Assembly (NCBI GenBank): GCA_015179125.1
Contig: WHVA01000018.1
Span: 124,001 to 188,000, forward strand
Origin: Gautieria morchelliformis
Taxonomy: Eukaryota > Basidiomycota > Agaricomycetes > Gomphales > Gomphaceae
DNA length: 64,000 nucleotides
Reading direction: 5' to 3'
Shown here: in pieces, positions 42,875 through 54,890 of the stretch
How positions within the stretch are numbered: the first letter of the stretch is position 1
How the letters are laid out: each line of letters opens with the position of its first letter
Position numbers and translations under genes: made by a program
Notes under the pieces: generated by a model
The model's database searches: none
What the model saw: only the letters and a program-made list of their open reading frames with translations
What the model was told of the DNA's origin: nothing

Positions 42875-45800
42875 TGTGCAGGCGATTGGTTCTCTGAAGT
42901 CGACGATGACCTAGAAAATGATCGCAGAAGCGAGGAGTTGCCCATAGCTGACGAAAGTGATACCTGTTCACTTGTCAGCGTTGATCAGGAGGATGCGCAT
43001 GCAGTATGCGCAGAGGTCAACAGCGCGGCGGAAAACTCACCTCAGACCAAAGTCTACGACTCCGGATGCACAAAACACATAATGCCATACCGAGACGCAG
43101 TGACAAGTTATACCCCCATACCGCCAAAATCCTTCCGAGCTGCAAACAGAAAGAATTTCAACGCAGTCGGGACGGGTGAGATGAGAATTGACGTACCTAA
43201 TGGAGCTACGACATCTCAGCTTAATCTAACTGAGGTTTTGTACTCACCTGATGTCGGGTATACCCTTGTATCAATCGGACGGCTCGATGATGCTGGTTTC
43301 GCCGTATCATTTGCAGATGGCAAATGTGTCATACGGGATCGAGACGACCAGCTTGTTGGCACGGTCCTAAAAACCGGACACGGCCTCTACCGCGTTTCAC
43401 ATGAGCAGGAAACAGCGAACTCAGCCGAGGATGTGCTTACCCTGGACCAATTCCATCGAAGAATGGGTCATATTTCTCCTGAAATAGCCAGGAGATTAGT
43501 TACAAAGGGCTTTGTAACTGGAGTAAAGCTTGAAACCTTACCATCAGGCGACCCCTTTTTTTGCGAATCCTGCGTATACGCAAAAGCCACACGGAAACAG
43601 TTCCCAAAGATCAGGGATGGCACGAGAGCCACGGCGTTTGGACAAGAAGTCCACAGCGATCTATGGGGACCGGCTCCAGTCACCACAAAAGCCAGGAAGC
43701 GTTACTATATCACGTTTACGGATGATATGATGTGATTGACTCACATTTATCTGCTGCGCTCCAAAGACGAGGCATTTAGTGCCTACAAGGAGTATGAGTC
43801 GTGGTGTGACACGCAGCTGAAGGCTCGTGTCAAAACACTCCACTCGGATAGAGGAGGTAAATATCTGGGAAAGGAATTCACAGTTCATTTAAAGTCAAGA
43901 GGAACAACACAGAAACTTACCGTGCATGACACACCCCAGCAAAACGGCGTGGCCGAACGTCGCAACCGCACGATCGTCGAGCGTGTATGAGCCTTGCTCC
44001 ATGCAAGTGGGCTTCCAAGGTTCCTGTGGGGCGAGGCGGCTCGGCATGTTGTTTGGCTGATGAACCGTACCACAACTAAGGCAGTCAATGGTAAAACTCC
44101 TCACGAGGCGGCTTTCGGAGACAAACCGAACCTTAAGCACGTTCGTGAATGGGGGGAAAGAGTGTGGGTACGCACTGAAGGGGGCGACAAGCTCGGCGGT
44201 CGAGTATCTGAAGGCCGCTGGATAGGGATTGATGAAAGGAGTAAGGGTTCCCGAATTTACTGGCCTGAAAAGAAATCTGTCACAGTTGAACGCAACATCC
44301 ACTTTAACAACAGCTCTGCGTCAGTTTCTCGCCTCGAGGGGGAGAACTGGCAAATAATCGAGATGGAAACTAACGCACCAGTAAACAAAAACCTCTCCTC
44401 AAATGCACCCATACCAAATGTCCCATCTGTGCCACACACCAGCGAACCCCAGTCCGACTCTGATGTCGAAGCACCTGCCAAACACCTGCGAAAGCCCAGT
44501 CAGCGTATTAGAGATATCCTCGAAGGGCACGGAACGTCGTCTCACCGATCGTCAGATCCTGCCATACCACAAGGAGTCCAAATGCCCTCCATCTCAGAAA
44601 AAGATACATTGGAAGGGGAAGGAACCGCTGAGTGGATGCTCATCGCTGATGAAGTGGACGGGTATGTACTGGTAGCAGAGACAAGCGAGGTTGAAGCAAT
44701 CGAACCTCGATCCCTGGCTGAGGCAAGACGACGCCCTGACTGGCACCTATGGGAGACTGCCATTCATGCAGAATTAGCGGTACTCCGTGATGCCGGGACT
44801 TGGAGACTCACTGAGGCTCCTAACGGCGCAAACATCGTCGGGTCAAAATGGGTTTTTCGAGCAAAGAAGGACGCTGCGGGAAACATAGTCAGATATAAAG
44901 CCCGCCTTGTTGCACAGGGCTTCTCACAGGTACCTGGCGTCGACTACTTCGACACATTTGCCCCCGTAGCAAAACTAGCTTCGATTCGGACGGTACTGGC
45001 TTTGGCGGCTGCGAACAACATGGAGCTTCATCAGATCAATATTAAGGGCGCATACCTGAACGGTGAACTCACTGAAAAAGAAACAATATACATGTCTCAA
45101 CCACCAGGGTATCCTGCGCCAAGCTCCTCGGGGAAAGTATGTCTCCTGCAAAAGACGTTGTACGGGTTAAAACAATCCGGTCGCCGTTGGTACCAAAAAC
45201 TTGTTGACATTATGCTCACCAAGTTACACTTCTCCCGCTGCGACATAGATCAGGCCGTTTTCTTTCGACGCACAAACAATGCACTCACGATCGTCCTGGT
45301 ACATGTCGACGATTGCACTATTGCTGCAACGTCAGAAATGGCGGTAAAGCAATTCAAGACTGGAATCTCGAAGCATGTCGAAATCACTGACCTTGGAGAG
45401 CTGCATTGGCTATTAGGCATCGAAATAAAACGGGACAGAGAAAGATGAACCATACACCTCTCACAGCAATCCTACATAGAGTCAATTATACGTAGGTATA
45501 ATTTCGAGGATCTCAAACCCGTATCCATGCCGATGGATCGTGGCCTATTCCTTTCTATGTCGCCAATCCCTAAGACCACGGCCGAATGGGCAAACATGCG
45601 AGACATACCTTATAGAGAGGCTGTTGGATCGCTCATGTATGCCGCTCTCGGGACCCGCCCTGATATCGCCTTCGCTGTACAGGCCGTATCCAGATATTCG
45701 ACCAAGTTCGGCCCCGGTCACTGGAGTGCAGTCAAACGAATTTTTCAGTACCTAAAGGGTTCTATGAATTTATGGTTGACTTACGGTCACACGAAAAATG

Positions 45801-46336
45801 AGCTGATCGGGTACGCTGATGCTGATGGCAGTACGGCCGAAGATAGGCATGCAATCTCGGGATACGCGTTTATCATCAACGGTGGAGCCATATCCTGGAG
45901 CGCAAAGCGTCAGTCAATTGTGTCCCTTTCCACGACAGAAAGTGAATATGTAGCTGCTGCTCACGCCGCGAAAGAAGCCCTGTGGCTTCGGTCATTGATC
46001 GAACAACTCTTCGACAAAAAGATGTTACCCACGACGTTGTTTTCCGATAATCAATCCGCCATCGCGCTTGCCAAAGATCATCAATACCACGCCAGAACAA
46101 AACACATTGACGTACGATATCACTTTATTCGTTGGATCATTGAAAAAGGCGCGATTCGTTTGGTTTACTGCCCTACCGACGACATGGTAGCAGACACGCT
46201 TACCAAAGCTTTGCCGTCTGCGAAAGTCAAACATTTTGCGGTCGAACTCGGGTTGACCACGGTTTGAGGGGGAGTGTAGGAGGAGAACGCGTAAGCCAGG
46301 GGCAAACTGCGTCACCCCGTGTCACCCCATTGTGAC
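42875..46336 (+). mobile_element. Fossil Copia element (family C), gag end missing
   Basis: The order is protease (VYDSGCTKHIM near 43050), GAG-pre-integrase (FHRRMGH ... CESCVYAKATRKQF), integrase (43630-44300, NGVAERRNRTIVE), reverse transcriptase (44700-45448, INIKGAYLNGE and LVHVDDCT) and RNase H (45600-46267, STTESEYVAAAHA). It is open over long stretches with only about two or three breaks, so it is younger than families A and B. The gag region and a proper 5' LTR are absent. Confidence 0.9.
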
Positions 46337-46632
46337 ATATATGCGCAGTCTCATTGTTCCACTCTTTATTGTCCTATGTGCTTATTGTAGCTTAGATTCC
46401 ATTGTTCTTCTTTACTATAAAGTAGGTAGCTAGAAGCCCTTTTTCCTCAGTACTTTGCACTCGCGCAATTACTGAGGTAAGGTATCCGGTATACTTCTCT
46501 TGTTCATTTTACTTATACGCTTGTATAGAATACTCGCATAGGTAACCTTATAAAGTACTTAACACTCGCGCAATTACTGAGAATACTCGCATAGATAAAT
46601 ATATTTATAACAAGTCTTACACACTTCGCACA
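46275..46632 (+). repeat. 3' LTR of Copia family C (right end uncertain)
   Basis: Starts TGTAGGAGGAGAACGCG right after the polypurine tract. TATA-like ACTATAAAG lies near 46415. Phrases ATACTCGCATAG and ACTCGCGCAATTACTGAG occur twice. The right border is set provisionally at CTTCGCACA, with no second LTR to confirm it. Confidence 0.6.
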
Positions 46633-47306
46633 GGTAATGCTTGCTGTTCCGCTCGCCTGCCGTGCTCACACCCAGTCCAGTTTATAGTTTTTAATTTGAG
46701 CTCCCTCCCTCCCTCTCTATTCGATCGTATCCATGGGCAGCACGTATGCTTTATTGCATTGTGCTGTCGCCAGGTATTACCATCCGCTCTCACCGTGCCA
46801 GACAGCTTCTTTTGTTTCCTTTTCTCATGTACATGTATTCTACATACGGTGTTTCGAATAAGTGTTTCTGTGCAGCGGCCTCGCTAGGCGCCGGCGATCA
46901 CTCTAATATATCTCACTCTAAGCTGCTTTGCGCTTCCGGGCATTTCGGTTTTTTACTGATGGCACATGCCCTGTAAACTATAGTTAGTTAGCGACGACTC
47001 CTCAGCTGATGGACGATATGGGAGCCAAAGATGATGTAGTTACATATGAGTACTTCAAGACATCTACACGCGCGTGACGCCCAGATTCCCCACGTAGATA
47101 TATATCTGATACCATGGAGATTAATACGTTCTGTGCTGTAAGGTGTCGCATCTGAGCTAGCATTTGCTAATAGAGTAATAGTTCAACTTGTAAACCCAGC
47201 GCTTTTGTAATGTGATGTGTGCCTCGATGTCGGTCGATTGATCACTGTAAGACAGCGTGCCCTTTCTTATAAGTCTGAACAACCCCCACCCGACCGGCAC
47301 TGTAAC
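46633..47306. other. Intergenic, presumed promoter side of the transferase gene
   Basis: No gene recognised. Short readings at 46696-46976 are not convincing. Confidence 0.4.
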
Positions 47307-48263
47307 ATGTCTTCCGACAGTATCATTACGCTATATGATGTACCTTCAGACTTTAATGGCAAAGCATTGAGTCCCAACGCGTGGAGGGCGAGGTAAGTCC
47401 CAACGGTAGCGAGCAGTCCCAGTCAAGGGTCAGTGCAACTTATGAAATTAAACCAGGTATGCGCTCAACTACAAAGGAGTACCCTACAAGACCGTCTGGA
47501 TCGAATATCCTGAAATCGAGCCCACCATGCGCAGTATAGGTGCTGCGCCGACCAAGAAAAAACCTGACGGGAGCCCTTGGTATACCATTCCGGTGATTGT
47601 AGATCCATCCCGCATTGCACCTTCCGGCGGCCCTACAGTCGTCTCAGACTCCTTCCACATCGCCGAATATCTCGACGAGACCTACCCAACCCCATCCACA
47701 GGCGCCCTGTTTCCCTTGGGGACGAAGGCCTTGCAACAGCTGTTCTATGACCACTTCTGGAAGAATGTCTTGTTGCAGAGCGTCCCCATGGCGCTGCCGG
47801 AGGTGATCAAGCACTTGAACGAGGTCGTCCGTGAGTGGTATTATTATTGCAGCAATATTGGGATAGGCTTCCTTGACTGTCATTAAAGGTACTGGAGACT
47901 CACCCGCGAACCTATTGTCGGCGGAAAACTTGAAGACGTCTGTCCTAAAGGCTCTGAGAAGTGGGATGGTGTGCGGGATGAATTAGAAAAAGGCTTGTGG
48001 CTTATTTGCAATTCATAGCTTGTGGTCTTACCCTTCAACATCTAGCGTTCGGTGTTCTCGCAGCATTGCTGGATAAGAATGGAAAGGATGGGAATACGCT
48101 CGTCACGGGAACGCATCCGACATTCTCCGACTTTGTCATTGCCGCGTTCCTGGAAGCGTACTTCCTCCTTTTTCCCGAGGAATGGCAGAGAATACGCACT
48201 TGGAATGATGGAAGATGGGAGCGACTGAGGGATGAGTGTGCGAAGTGGAGGAGCGTACACTAA
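47307..48263 (+). CDS. Glutathione transferase-like protein (Ure2p/etherase type)
   Basis: The ATG at 47307 begins MSSDSIITLYDVPSDFNG. Exon 1 ends at 47392, followed by a 64-bp intron (47393-47456, GTAAGT...CCAG). Exon 2 continues YALNYKGVPYKTVWIEYPEI, with IGAAPTKKKPDGSPWYTIPV and VVSDSFHIAEYLDETYP, the thioredoxin-like glutathione-binding domain of fungal etherase-like transferases. The C-terminal helical part is in pieces: YWRLTREPIVGGKLEDVCPKG (from about 47889) and ALLDKNGKDGNTLVTGTHPT to the stop at 48263. These enzymes conjugate or reduce small molecules with glutathione in the cytosol, and in basidiomycetes they are often linked to breakdown of plant phenolics. The first junction is clean. 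The second (donor at 47832, acceptor near 47888) and third did not join in frame in my reading, so splicing is unusual or the gene is degraded. Confidence 0.7.
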
Positions 48264-48400
48264 GATGGAATTAAGCTCGCTAGTCACAGTGGCCTGTAAG
48301 CTGGACGAGCGTTTCACGAGAATACGAGAGACCGACATAGGAGATCTAACATGCATTCTCGCACGATTCGTACTTTTTCATTAGTTCTTCTACCGTTGCT

Positions 48401-48904
48401 CTAGGAAATCCAACAATAGAATTTGTCAAATCCCAGCAACCGAGAGAAACAAGACACACCGCAGTGAATCACCAAAATCCTCCAGCCAGTTTTCGAACAT
48501 CTTCTCCCCTTATTATCCTGCTCCAGGAAAGCATTCAGCTTCTGTAGCCGGTCGTACTGGTCTAGCATGCCAGTGTGAAGAGCTGTTTCGGCGTTAGCAG
48601 AGTCGGTGGATTGATTAACCATAGCAGATAGATTCATAAGGCAGTAAGGGATAGATGCATCCGAAGCAATGCTGGTATGGTTAGCAAACATTAGTCCGCT
48701 CACCGGATGGCTCGCGGTGAGATAAGGCGATTTGCGGGTCGGAGCGACTTGGACGCGAGTGACGGGTATGGAGAGATTTAATGCCAGTGCAGGAGCCTTT
48801 GACCCATTATAAGTAGTAAGCGGAATGATGACAAGTCGAAAGTTGGTGGAATCTATCCGAAGCAGCTCATAGACGATCTCGGGCGGCCCGCAACAACGCT
48901 ACTA
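48401..48904 (-). CDS. Hypothetical protein, 3' exon
   Basis: An open minus-strand reading runs about 168 codons to the stop at 48401. It begins after a stop/possible AG acceptor near 48904 with [20 protein letters not shown] and continues [38 protein letters not shown] and [20 protein letters not shown]. It has no in-frame ATG at its beginning, so upstream exons (48.9-49.0 kb) are likely. No family recognised. The tail overlaps the 3' side of the transferase gene convergently. Confidence 0.45.
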
Positions 48905-49113
48905 GAGCACCAGCCACCAACTCCGGGTTGACGAACAAGCTCACTAGAGTGTTTCATGTTTGTACTTTCATGGCAGTACCTGAAAAAGCACCAGCATGAA
49001 TTAAGCGCCGTTGTTGTTTACAAGATTGAGCAGTTTTGCTGATGTGGATCCATGTGGATATGGTGGCTTCTGTGGCAATGCAGGCGGCAACGCTGTGCTC
49101 TCTACTCGACACT

Positions 49114-52100
49114 ATGGCGGCAGCTCTGGGATTATCAGGTAAGTCGCCGACAACCTATCAGAGCCTTTGGTAGGGTGCTAACCACTCAATCAGCGAGTGT
49201 CATTGCAGTTCTCCAGCTCACTGCAGCCACTATCAGTGCATGCCTCAGCTATGGAAGTGGCGTCAAGAATGCATCGAGGGACAAGAGAATCATTATTGAT
49301 CGGCTGTTTGACATCCAGAAAGTCCTTGAGACTGTTCGTCGACTAGTAGAGGATGACGAGACAGCAGCATCCTCTCGATTACCGGCTTTGAACGAGCTAC
49401 TTCTTCGTTGCGGTGGCGAACTGGAGAGTCTCAATAAGACCCTGGAAAGGGACCTTGGACGCAAAGGCCGAATGCAAGCATTGATCTGGCCCCTAAAGGA
49501 GAGCGAGGTGCACAAGACTCTTGACAAGCTAGGCAAGCTCCAAGACTTGTTGACTACGAGCATGGACGTAGATCAGACGTACGTTCCGCCCGCTACCATC
49601 AAGTCGGTGCTGATTATTCAGGCAGTCGCTTGACCTTGAAGATAAATAGCGGTGTCGAATCATTGCAGGAACAGACTGCTGAGATAAGCCAGGCTATGGA
49701 ACGGGCCAAATTGCGTAAGTCGCCAGTGCCTCCTACCGCGGGATGTCGTTTCTGACGGCCTCCTTATGTAGAAGAACATCGTCAGAAGATCCAGAAGATC
49801 TATGAATGGCTTGCGGCTCCTGACCAGGCATCAAAGCATAGAAATGCCTGTAACATGCGACAGGCGATGACCGGTTCATGGTTCATAGAGGGAGAACAAT
49901 TTCGAGAATGGCGAGAGACCCCTCATTCGTTCCTTTGGCTCCACGGTATACGTGCGTCAGCTAATCTGGGAGTTTTGTTCTTTCCGCTGATACACTAGCA
50001 CAGCCGGCGCAGGAAAAACAATTCTATGGTCTGTGTATAACCGTTTTCGTCATCTCCATGCGATCATGCTAACGAATAAATCCGTCCAGCTCTACCATCG
50101 TAGAAGAACTTTCACATCACTGCTCCGACTCCTCCCTAGCAATGGCATTTTTCTACTTTGATTTTAACAACAAGGACACACCGCCAGATGCCGTGCTTCG
50201 ATCTCTGATCGTGCAATTGTCTATGCAATGTGCGAGCACCCCCCATGCTCTGGAGTCATTATTCTCCAAGAATGAGCAGGGTCATACGCATCAAGCCCCA
50301 AGTCAAGAAGACCTGATGTCAACCCTGAAAACTATAATCAGGAGCTTCCAGGCCGTATATATTGTTTTTGATGCGCTTGACGAATGCCCGGAGCGATCTA
50401 GATTTTTGAAAGTGCTCAGAGAGGGCCATGATTGGAAGCTGGATACATTGCACCTGCTGGCAACGAGTCGGAAAGAGGGAGACATTCAAAAGGCACTAAG
50501 TGGCTTGGTTTCACATGAAGTACTCATGGATGAGAGTCTTGTCAACGGTGACATCCGAGTGTATGTTTCCAGGAGACTTGTAGATGATGTCGAGTTTAGC
50601 ATGTACTCGGCACATGAGAAGGAAATGGTTAAGACTACCCTGACTCAACGTGCACATGGGATGTGAGTGCTCATTTACCTGCGTGTGAATGATTTCTGAC
50701 AGAACAGCAAGGTTTCGATGGGTTGTCTGTCAACTGGATGCAATACGGAGATGCAGAACTCCTGCAGCGCTTGAGAAAGCACTCACCTGTCTCCCAAGGA
50801 CGCTTAACGAGACATATGATCGAATCCTCACTGCTATCCATGAGGATGATAGGCGGTATGCTCTGAGTTTGCTGCAGTGGCTTGCATTCTCTGTAGTCAC
50901 ATTATCAACGGACGAGGCTGTCGAAGTGCTCGCTACAGATCCTGATGCAAGAGAAGGACCTATGTTTGACCGGCGCCAGCGGCTTCGGGATCCAGGTGAC
51001 ATATTGGCTATATGCTCGGGTCTTGTTTCTATTACACTCCGAGAGCGCAACAACACCAAGGATGATGACTATGGGGACAACAATAATGAGAGCAGTATTG
51101 ACCACCATGAGGACAAGGTACCCTTCACTAAAGCAAGAGACATCAGACTGGCACACTTTTCTGTGCGAGAATATCTGATTTCGGAACACCTGAGGACAAG
51201 CCCGACTGCACTTTCATGTTATTATTTTAATGAAAAGGTTGCACATGTATTCATTGCGAAGACATGTCTGGCATACCTGCTGCAATTTGACCAGAATAAT
51301 GGTGTAAATTCAAATACAGCCAGGTCCTATCCACTATCTCACTATGCTGCAAAGCACTGGATGGGTCATGCTGGAGCAGACAAGGCTGGCGACTCAGATG
51401 ATCTACATCAGTTAATCATTGCCCTCCTGGAACCCAAGAGTGCTGTTTACATCAACTGGATGTGGCTTTACAATCAGAGCACCAGGGTGAATCCTCTTTA
51501 CATCACAGCTGAGACTGGGTTGGAAAGAGCATGCCAACATCTGTTGCAGAAAGGATATGATGTGAATGCATCTGGAGGATACTGTGGCACAGCCCTGCAG
51601 GTGGCGGCATTGCAGGGTCATGATATGATTGTCCAGTTGCTTCTCGAGAAGGGCGCAGATGTGAATGTGCAGGGAGGAAGCTATGGTAGTGCACTGCAAG
51701 CGGCGGCATCATGGGGCCATCATACAACTGTCCGGTTGCTCCTAGAGAAGGGCGTGGATGTGAATGCACAGGGAGGACGCTTTGGAAGTGCACTGCAGGC
51801 AGCGGCATCACAGGGTGATGATACAACTGTCCAGTTGCTCCTAGAGAAGGGTGTGGACGTGAATGCACAGGGAGGACACTTTGGAAGTGCACTGCAGGCA
51901 GCAATATCACAGGGTCATGATACAACCGTACAGTTGCTCCTAGAGAAGGGCACAGATGTGAATGTGCCTGGAGGAGACACTGGGACTGCACTGGTGGCAG
52001 CAGCAGCATGCATCCATGGTACAATTCTCCAGTTGCTCATAGACAGGGGTATGGATGTGAATGTGCAGGGACGCTATGGTAGTGCATTGCAGGTGGCAGC

Positions 52101-53115
52101 ATCATGGGGTCATAATAGGACTGTCCGGTTGCTCCTAGAGAAGGGTGCAGATGTGAATGTACAGGGAGGACGCTTTGGGAGTGCACTGCAGGCAGCAGCA
52201 TCATGGGGTCATGATATGACTGTCCGGTTGCTCCTAGAGAAGGATGCAAATGTGAATGCCCAAGGTGGATACTATGGTAATGCATTACAGGCAGCGGCAT
52301 TAAAGGGTCATGTTACGACTGTCCAGTTGCTCATTGAGAATGGTGCAGAGGTGAATGCTCATGGAAGAATGCATGGGAGTGCACTGGAGGCAGCAGCATC
52401 AGGGGGTCATGATACAATTGTCCGGTTACTACTAGAGAATGGTGCCAATGTGAATGTACAGGGAGGACGCTTTGGGAGTGCACTGCAGGCAGCGGCATCA
52501 CGGGGTCATGATATGACTGTCCGGTTGCTCCTAGAGAAGGATGCAAATGTGAATGCACAAGGCGGATACTATGGTAATGCATTACAGGCGGCAGCATTAA
52601 AGGGTCATGTTACGACTATCCAGTTGCTCATTGAGAATGGTGCAGAGGTGAATGCTCATGGAAGAATGCATGGGAGTGCACTGGAGGCAGCAGCATCAGG
52701 GGGTCATGATACAATTGTCCAGTTACTACTAGAGAATGGTGCCAATGTGAATGTACAGGGAGGACGCTTTGGGAGTGCACTGCAGGCAGCGGCATCACGG
52801 GGTCATGATACGACTGTCCGGTTGCTCCTAGAGAAGGATGCAAATGTGAATGCACAAGGCGGATACTATGGTAATGCATTACAGGCGGCAGCATTAAAGG
52901 GTCATGTTACGACTATCCAGTTGCTCATTGAGAATGGTGCAGAGGTGAATGCTCATGGAAGAATGCATGGGAGTGCACTGGAGGCAGCAGCATCAGGGGG
53001 TCATGATACAATTGTCCAGTTACTACTAGAGAATGGTGCCAATGTGAATGCACAGGGAGGAAACTTTGGGAGTGTGTCAGAACCGTCCACACCAGGCGTA
53101 AGATCCGAATGTTGA
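49114..53115 (+). CDS. NACHT-ankyrin STAND protein (fungal NOD-like receptor), 3' end cut by an LTR
   Basis: Exons read as 49114-49138, 49194-49578, 49626-49714, 49772-49951, 50004-50028, 50090-50662 and 50712 onward, with introns of 46-61 bp. The N-terminus MAAALGLSASVIAVLQLTAA plus SRDKRIIIDRLFDIQKVLETV is the helical N-terminal domain common in fungal STAND proteins. NACHT: Walker A HGIPGAGKT split by an intron at 49952, Walker B VYIVFDALDECPE (about 50360), then LLATSRKE. From about 51480 come 16 ankyrin repeats of 33 residues (SALQAAASxGHDTTVRLLLEKGADVNxQGGxFG). Such proteins are thought to sense non-self in fungi, the ankyrins binding a ligand and NACHT oligomerising. The solo LTR at 53075 interrupts the array. 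The reading ends 13 codons inside it, and three further repeats lie beyond. Confidence 0.88.
52180..53070 (+). repeat. Three near-identical 297-bp units in the ankyrin array
   Basis: Units 52180-52476, 52477-52773 and 52774-53070 each encode three ankyrin repeats (99 residues). Long stretches of units 1-2 and 2-3 are identical; for example the minus-strand readings 52331-52597 and 52628-52894 translate to the same 88 residues. The earlier repeats are far more diverged, so these are recent duplications. Confidence 0.92.
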
Positions 53116-54187
53116 AGACCCTGCACTAAGAAGGGGTGCCTGTTCTGGTTGGTCGAAAGAGATAAGAAGAAGGACAAGTCTGAAGTAGACAAGCCTTGAA
53201 GTAAGAGATTGAGAGAAGAGAGACGATAGAGTGAGCAAGGTATCCTCAAGTGCTTAAGGGCACAGGAGACAGTGTAACGTATATGATAACCAAACTAGTG
53301 AAATACATGGAGAAAGCTCTGGTATTTATCTACTTTGGAAAAGGGGGATGAGTCAGAAGACAATAGGAGAGATGAGTCACCGTGAGTCAGAATGAGTCAG
53401 AATGAGTCAGAGTGAGTCAGGTGAGTATGAGAAGGAGTCAGAACAACAGGAGGGATGAGTCACAATGAGTCAGAATGAGTCAGGTGAGTCATGAAGAGGA
53501 GTCAGGACAATAAAGCTGATATGGTACACAATAGGGGAACTGAGTCATAATGAGTCAATTAAAACAAGAAGAGTGAGTCATGAGGAATACTGGTAAATCA
53601 AGAGTGACTCATGGAGACAGTAATGAGTCATCCTAACCCCTGAGCCAACCAACAATCCAGAACCACACATCTCTGCTCCAGACACCCAGCCTCTGAGGCA
53701 ATGGTTGACTTTCCAAGTCAATCGAAGGGGGTGGTGTAGGGTTAGGTGGTTGAGAGGGTTGGAAATGGTCGAAAAAATATGAGTCATAGCTGGTGCTAAC
53801 CCCGCTTTCCAATATCTGAATCTCTACACTTCTCTTGCCCTCATGCACAAAGGGAATATAGTGCATAGGCATGTCAACTCATCCTGAGGAAGGGTCGAAG
53901 AAGAGTTCATGGGGAGCAAGGCGTCCCTAATCCATGCTGTCGGCACTCATCCTGCCAGATTGTTGCCTGGTGTGGACCGGTGATGGTGCCCGAATGCTTG
54001 GCGACATCTGCATAGGGAATGATGGTGTAGGTGCACGTGTGGGAGTGGCAGTGAAGCACATGGCACTGGAGGTGATGGCTCAACTTGGGGTATGAAGATG
54101 TGATGGTAGTGGTCTGATGAGATGATTGGGGGAAAAGATTCTGTGTAAGTGCTCAGCACAGTTGGTGAAATAAACCAATTCATGACA
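53075..54187. mobile_element. Solo LTR (1113 bp) inside the ankyrin gene
   Basis: Begins TGTCAGAACCG and ends TTCATGACA (TGTCA/TGACA terminal repeats), with the perfect 5-bp duplication GAGTG (53070-53074 and 54188-54192). Removing one duplication and the insert restores continuous ankyrin-type host sequence on both sides. It shares terminal bases with the L1-L4 family but not its interior, so it is another family. No internal coding region. Confidence 0.9.
53349..53786. promoter_or_regulatory. Cluster of 16 TGA(G/C)TCA sites in the LTR
   Basis: I count 15 TGAGTCA and one TGACTCA within 440 bp, many 9-10 bp apart near 53380-53490. TGA(G/C)TCA is the known half-site palindrome bound by Gcn4/Cpc1 and AP-1 type bZIP factors. 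Function here is an inference. Confidence 0.7.
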
Positions 54188-54192
54188 GAGTG

Positions 54193-54491
54193 CACTGCAG
54201 GCAGCAGCATTATGGGGTCATGATACAACTGTCCAGCTCCTAGACAAGGATGCAAATGTGAATGCCCAAGGTGGATACTATGGTGATGCATTACAGGTGG
54301 CTGTGGAAAGTGGTTGTGATGTGGTAGTTCAGCTGCTCCTCGGGAGGGGTGCTAACGTCAATGCTCAAGGAGGAGTATATTGTGGTGCACTGCAGGCAGC
54401 AGTGATACATGGTCATGATGCAATTGCCTCATTGTTGGTGGAGATAGCTGTGGGAGTCCATAATATGAACCTGTATATGGCATTACCATAG
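54193..54491 (+). pseudogene. Orphaned 3' end of the NACHT-ankyrin gene
   Basis: Resumes the ankyrin array directly after the LTR (SALQAAALWGHDTTVQ type), followed by two more repeats (DALQVAVESGCDVVVQLLL; GALQAAVIHGHDAIASLL) and a stop at 54491 after LYMALP. AATAA-type signals near 54610-54635 may be the original polyadenylation region. It is separated from the rest of the gene by 1.1 kb of LTR. Confidence 0.8.
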
Positions 54492-54678
54492 CTGGCTTGG
54501 GTGTGTTGCCACTTTTGCTAGACATCTCCCTTTTTTTTATGTCCTCATGTGCTCATTCCCATCATTGTAGCATCATGTAACTCCCTGTGAGTCGATACCC
54601 CCGCATCAATAAGGCTTTATTGTATGAATAATGACTGGGACATACATAATCTCACATGCCCTTCCCAGCTGCTTGTAG

Positions 54679-54890
54679 TGTAAATAACCCGTGTATCTAC
54701 ATGTACATTAGTTAGTACATAATACCAGTGGGCCCCTTAGGGACCCATTGTATAGTTTATGCGTGGGAACCGGCCAGTGGCCCCCATCGCATCTTACCCT
54801 TACACTGTCACTACGTAGCATCAGAATACACACATTGGTCAAGTTCTGTCATGCTCTTGTGACTTAAGGCTTAAGATAGACATCTTTACA
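54679..54890 (-). repeat. Short interspersed repeat, TGTAAA...TTTACA (copy 2, 212 bp)
   Basis: Second copy of the repeat at 14602-14816, with the same termini and the same central hairpin, and with unrelated flanks. No clear target duplication (TGTAG left, CCTTT right). Confidence 0.75.

Noticed and set aside
51503-52894. Several minus-strand readings of 87-173 codons with repeated HSHLHPSLGATGQ
   Set aside because: Antisense shadows of the ankyrin repeats on the plus strand.
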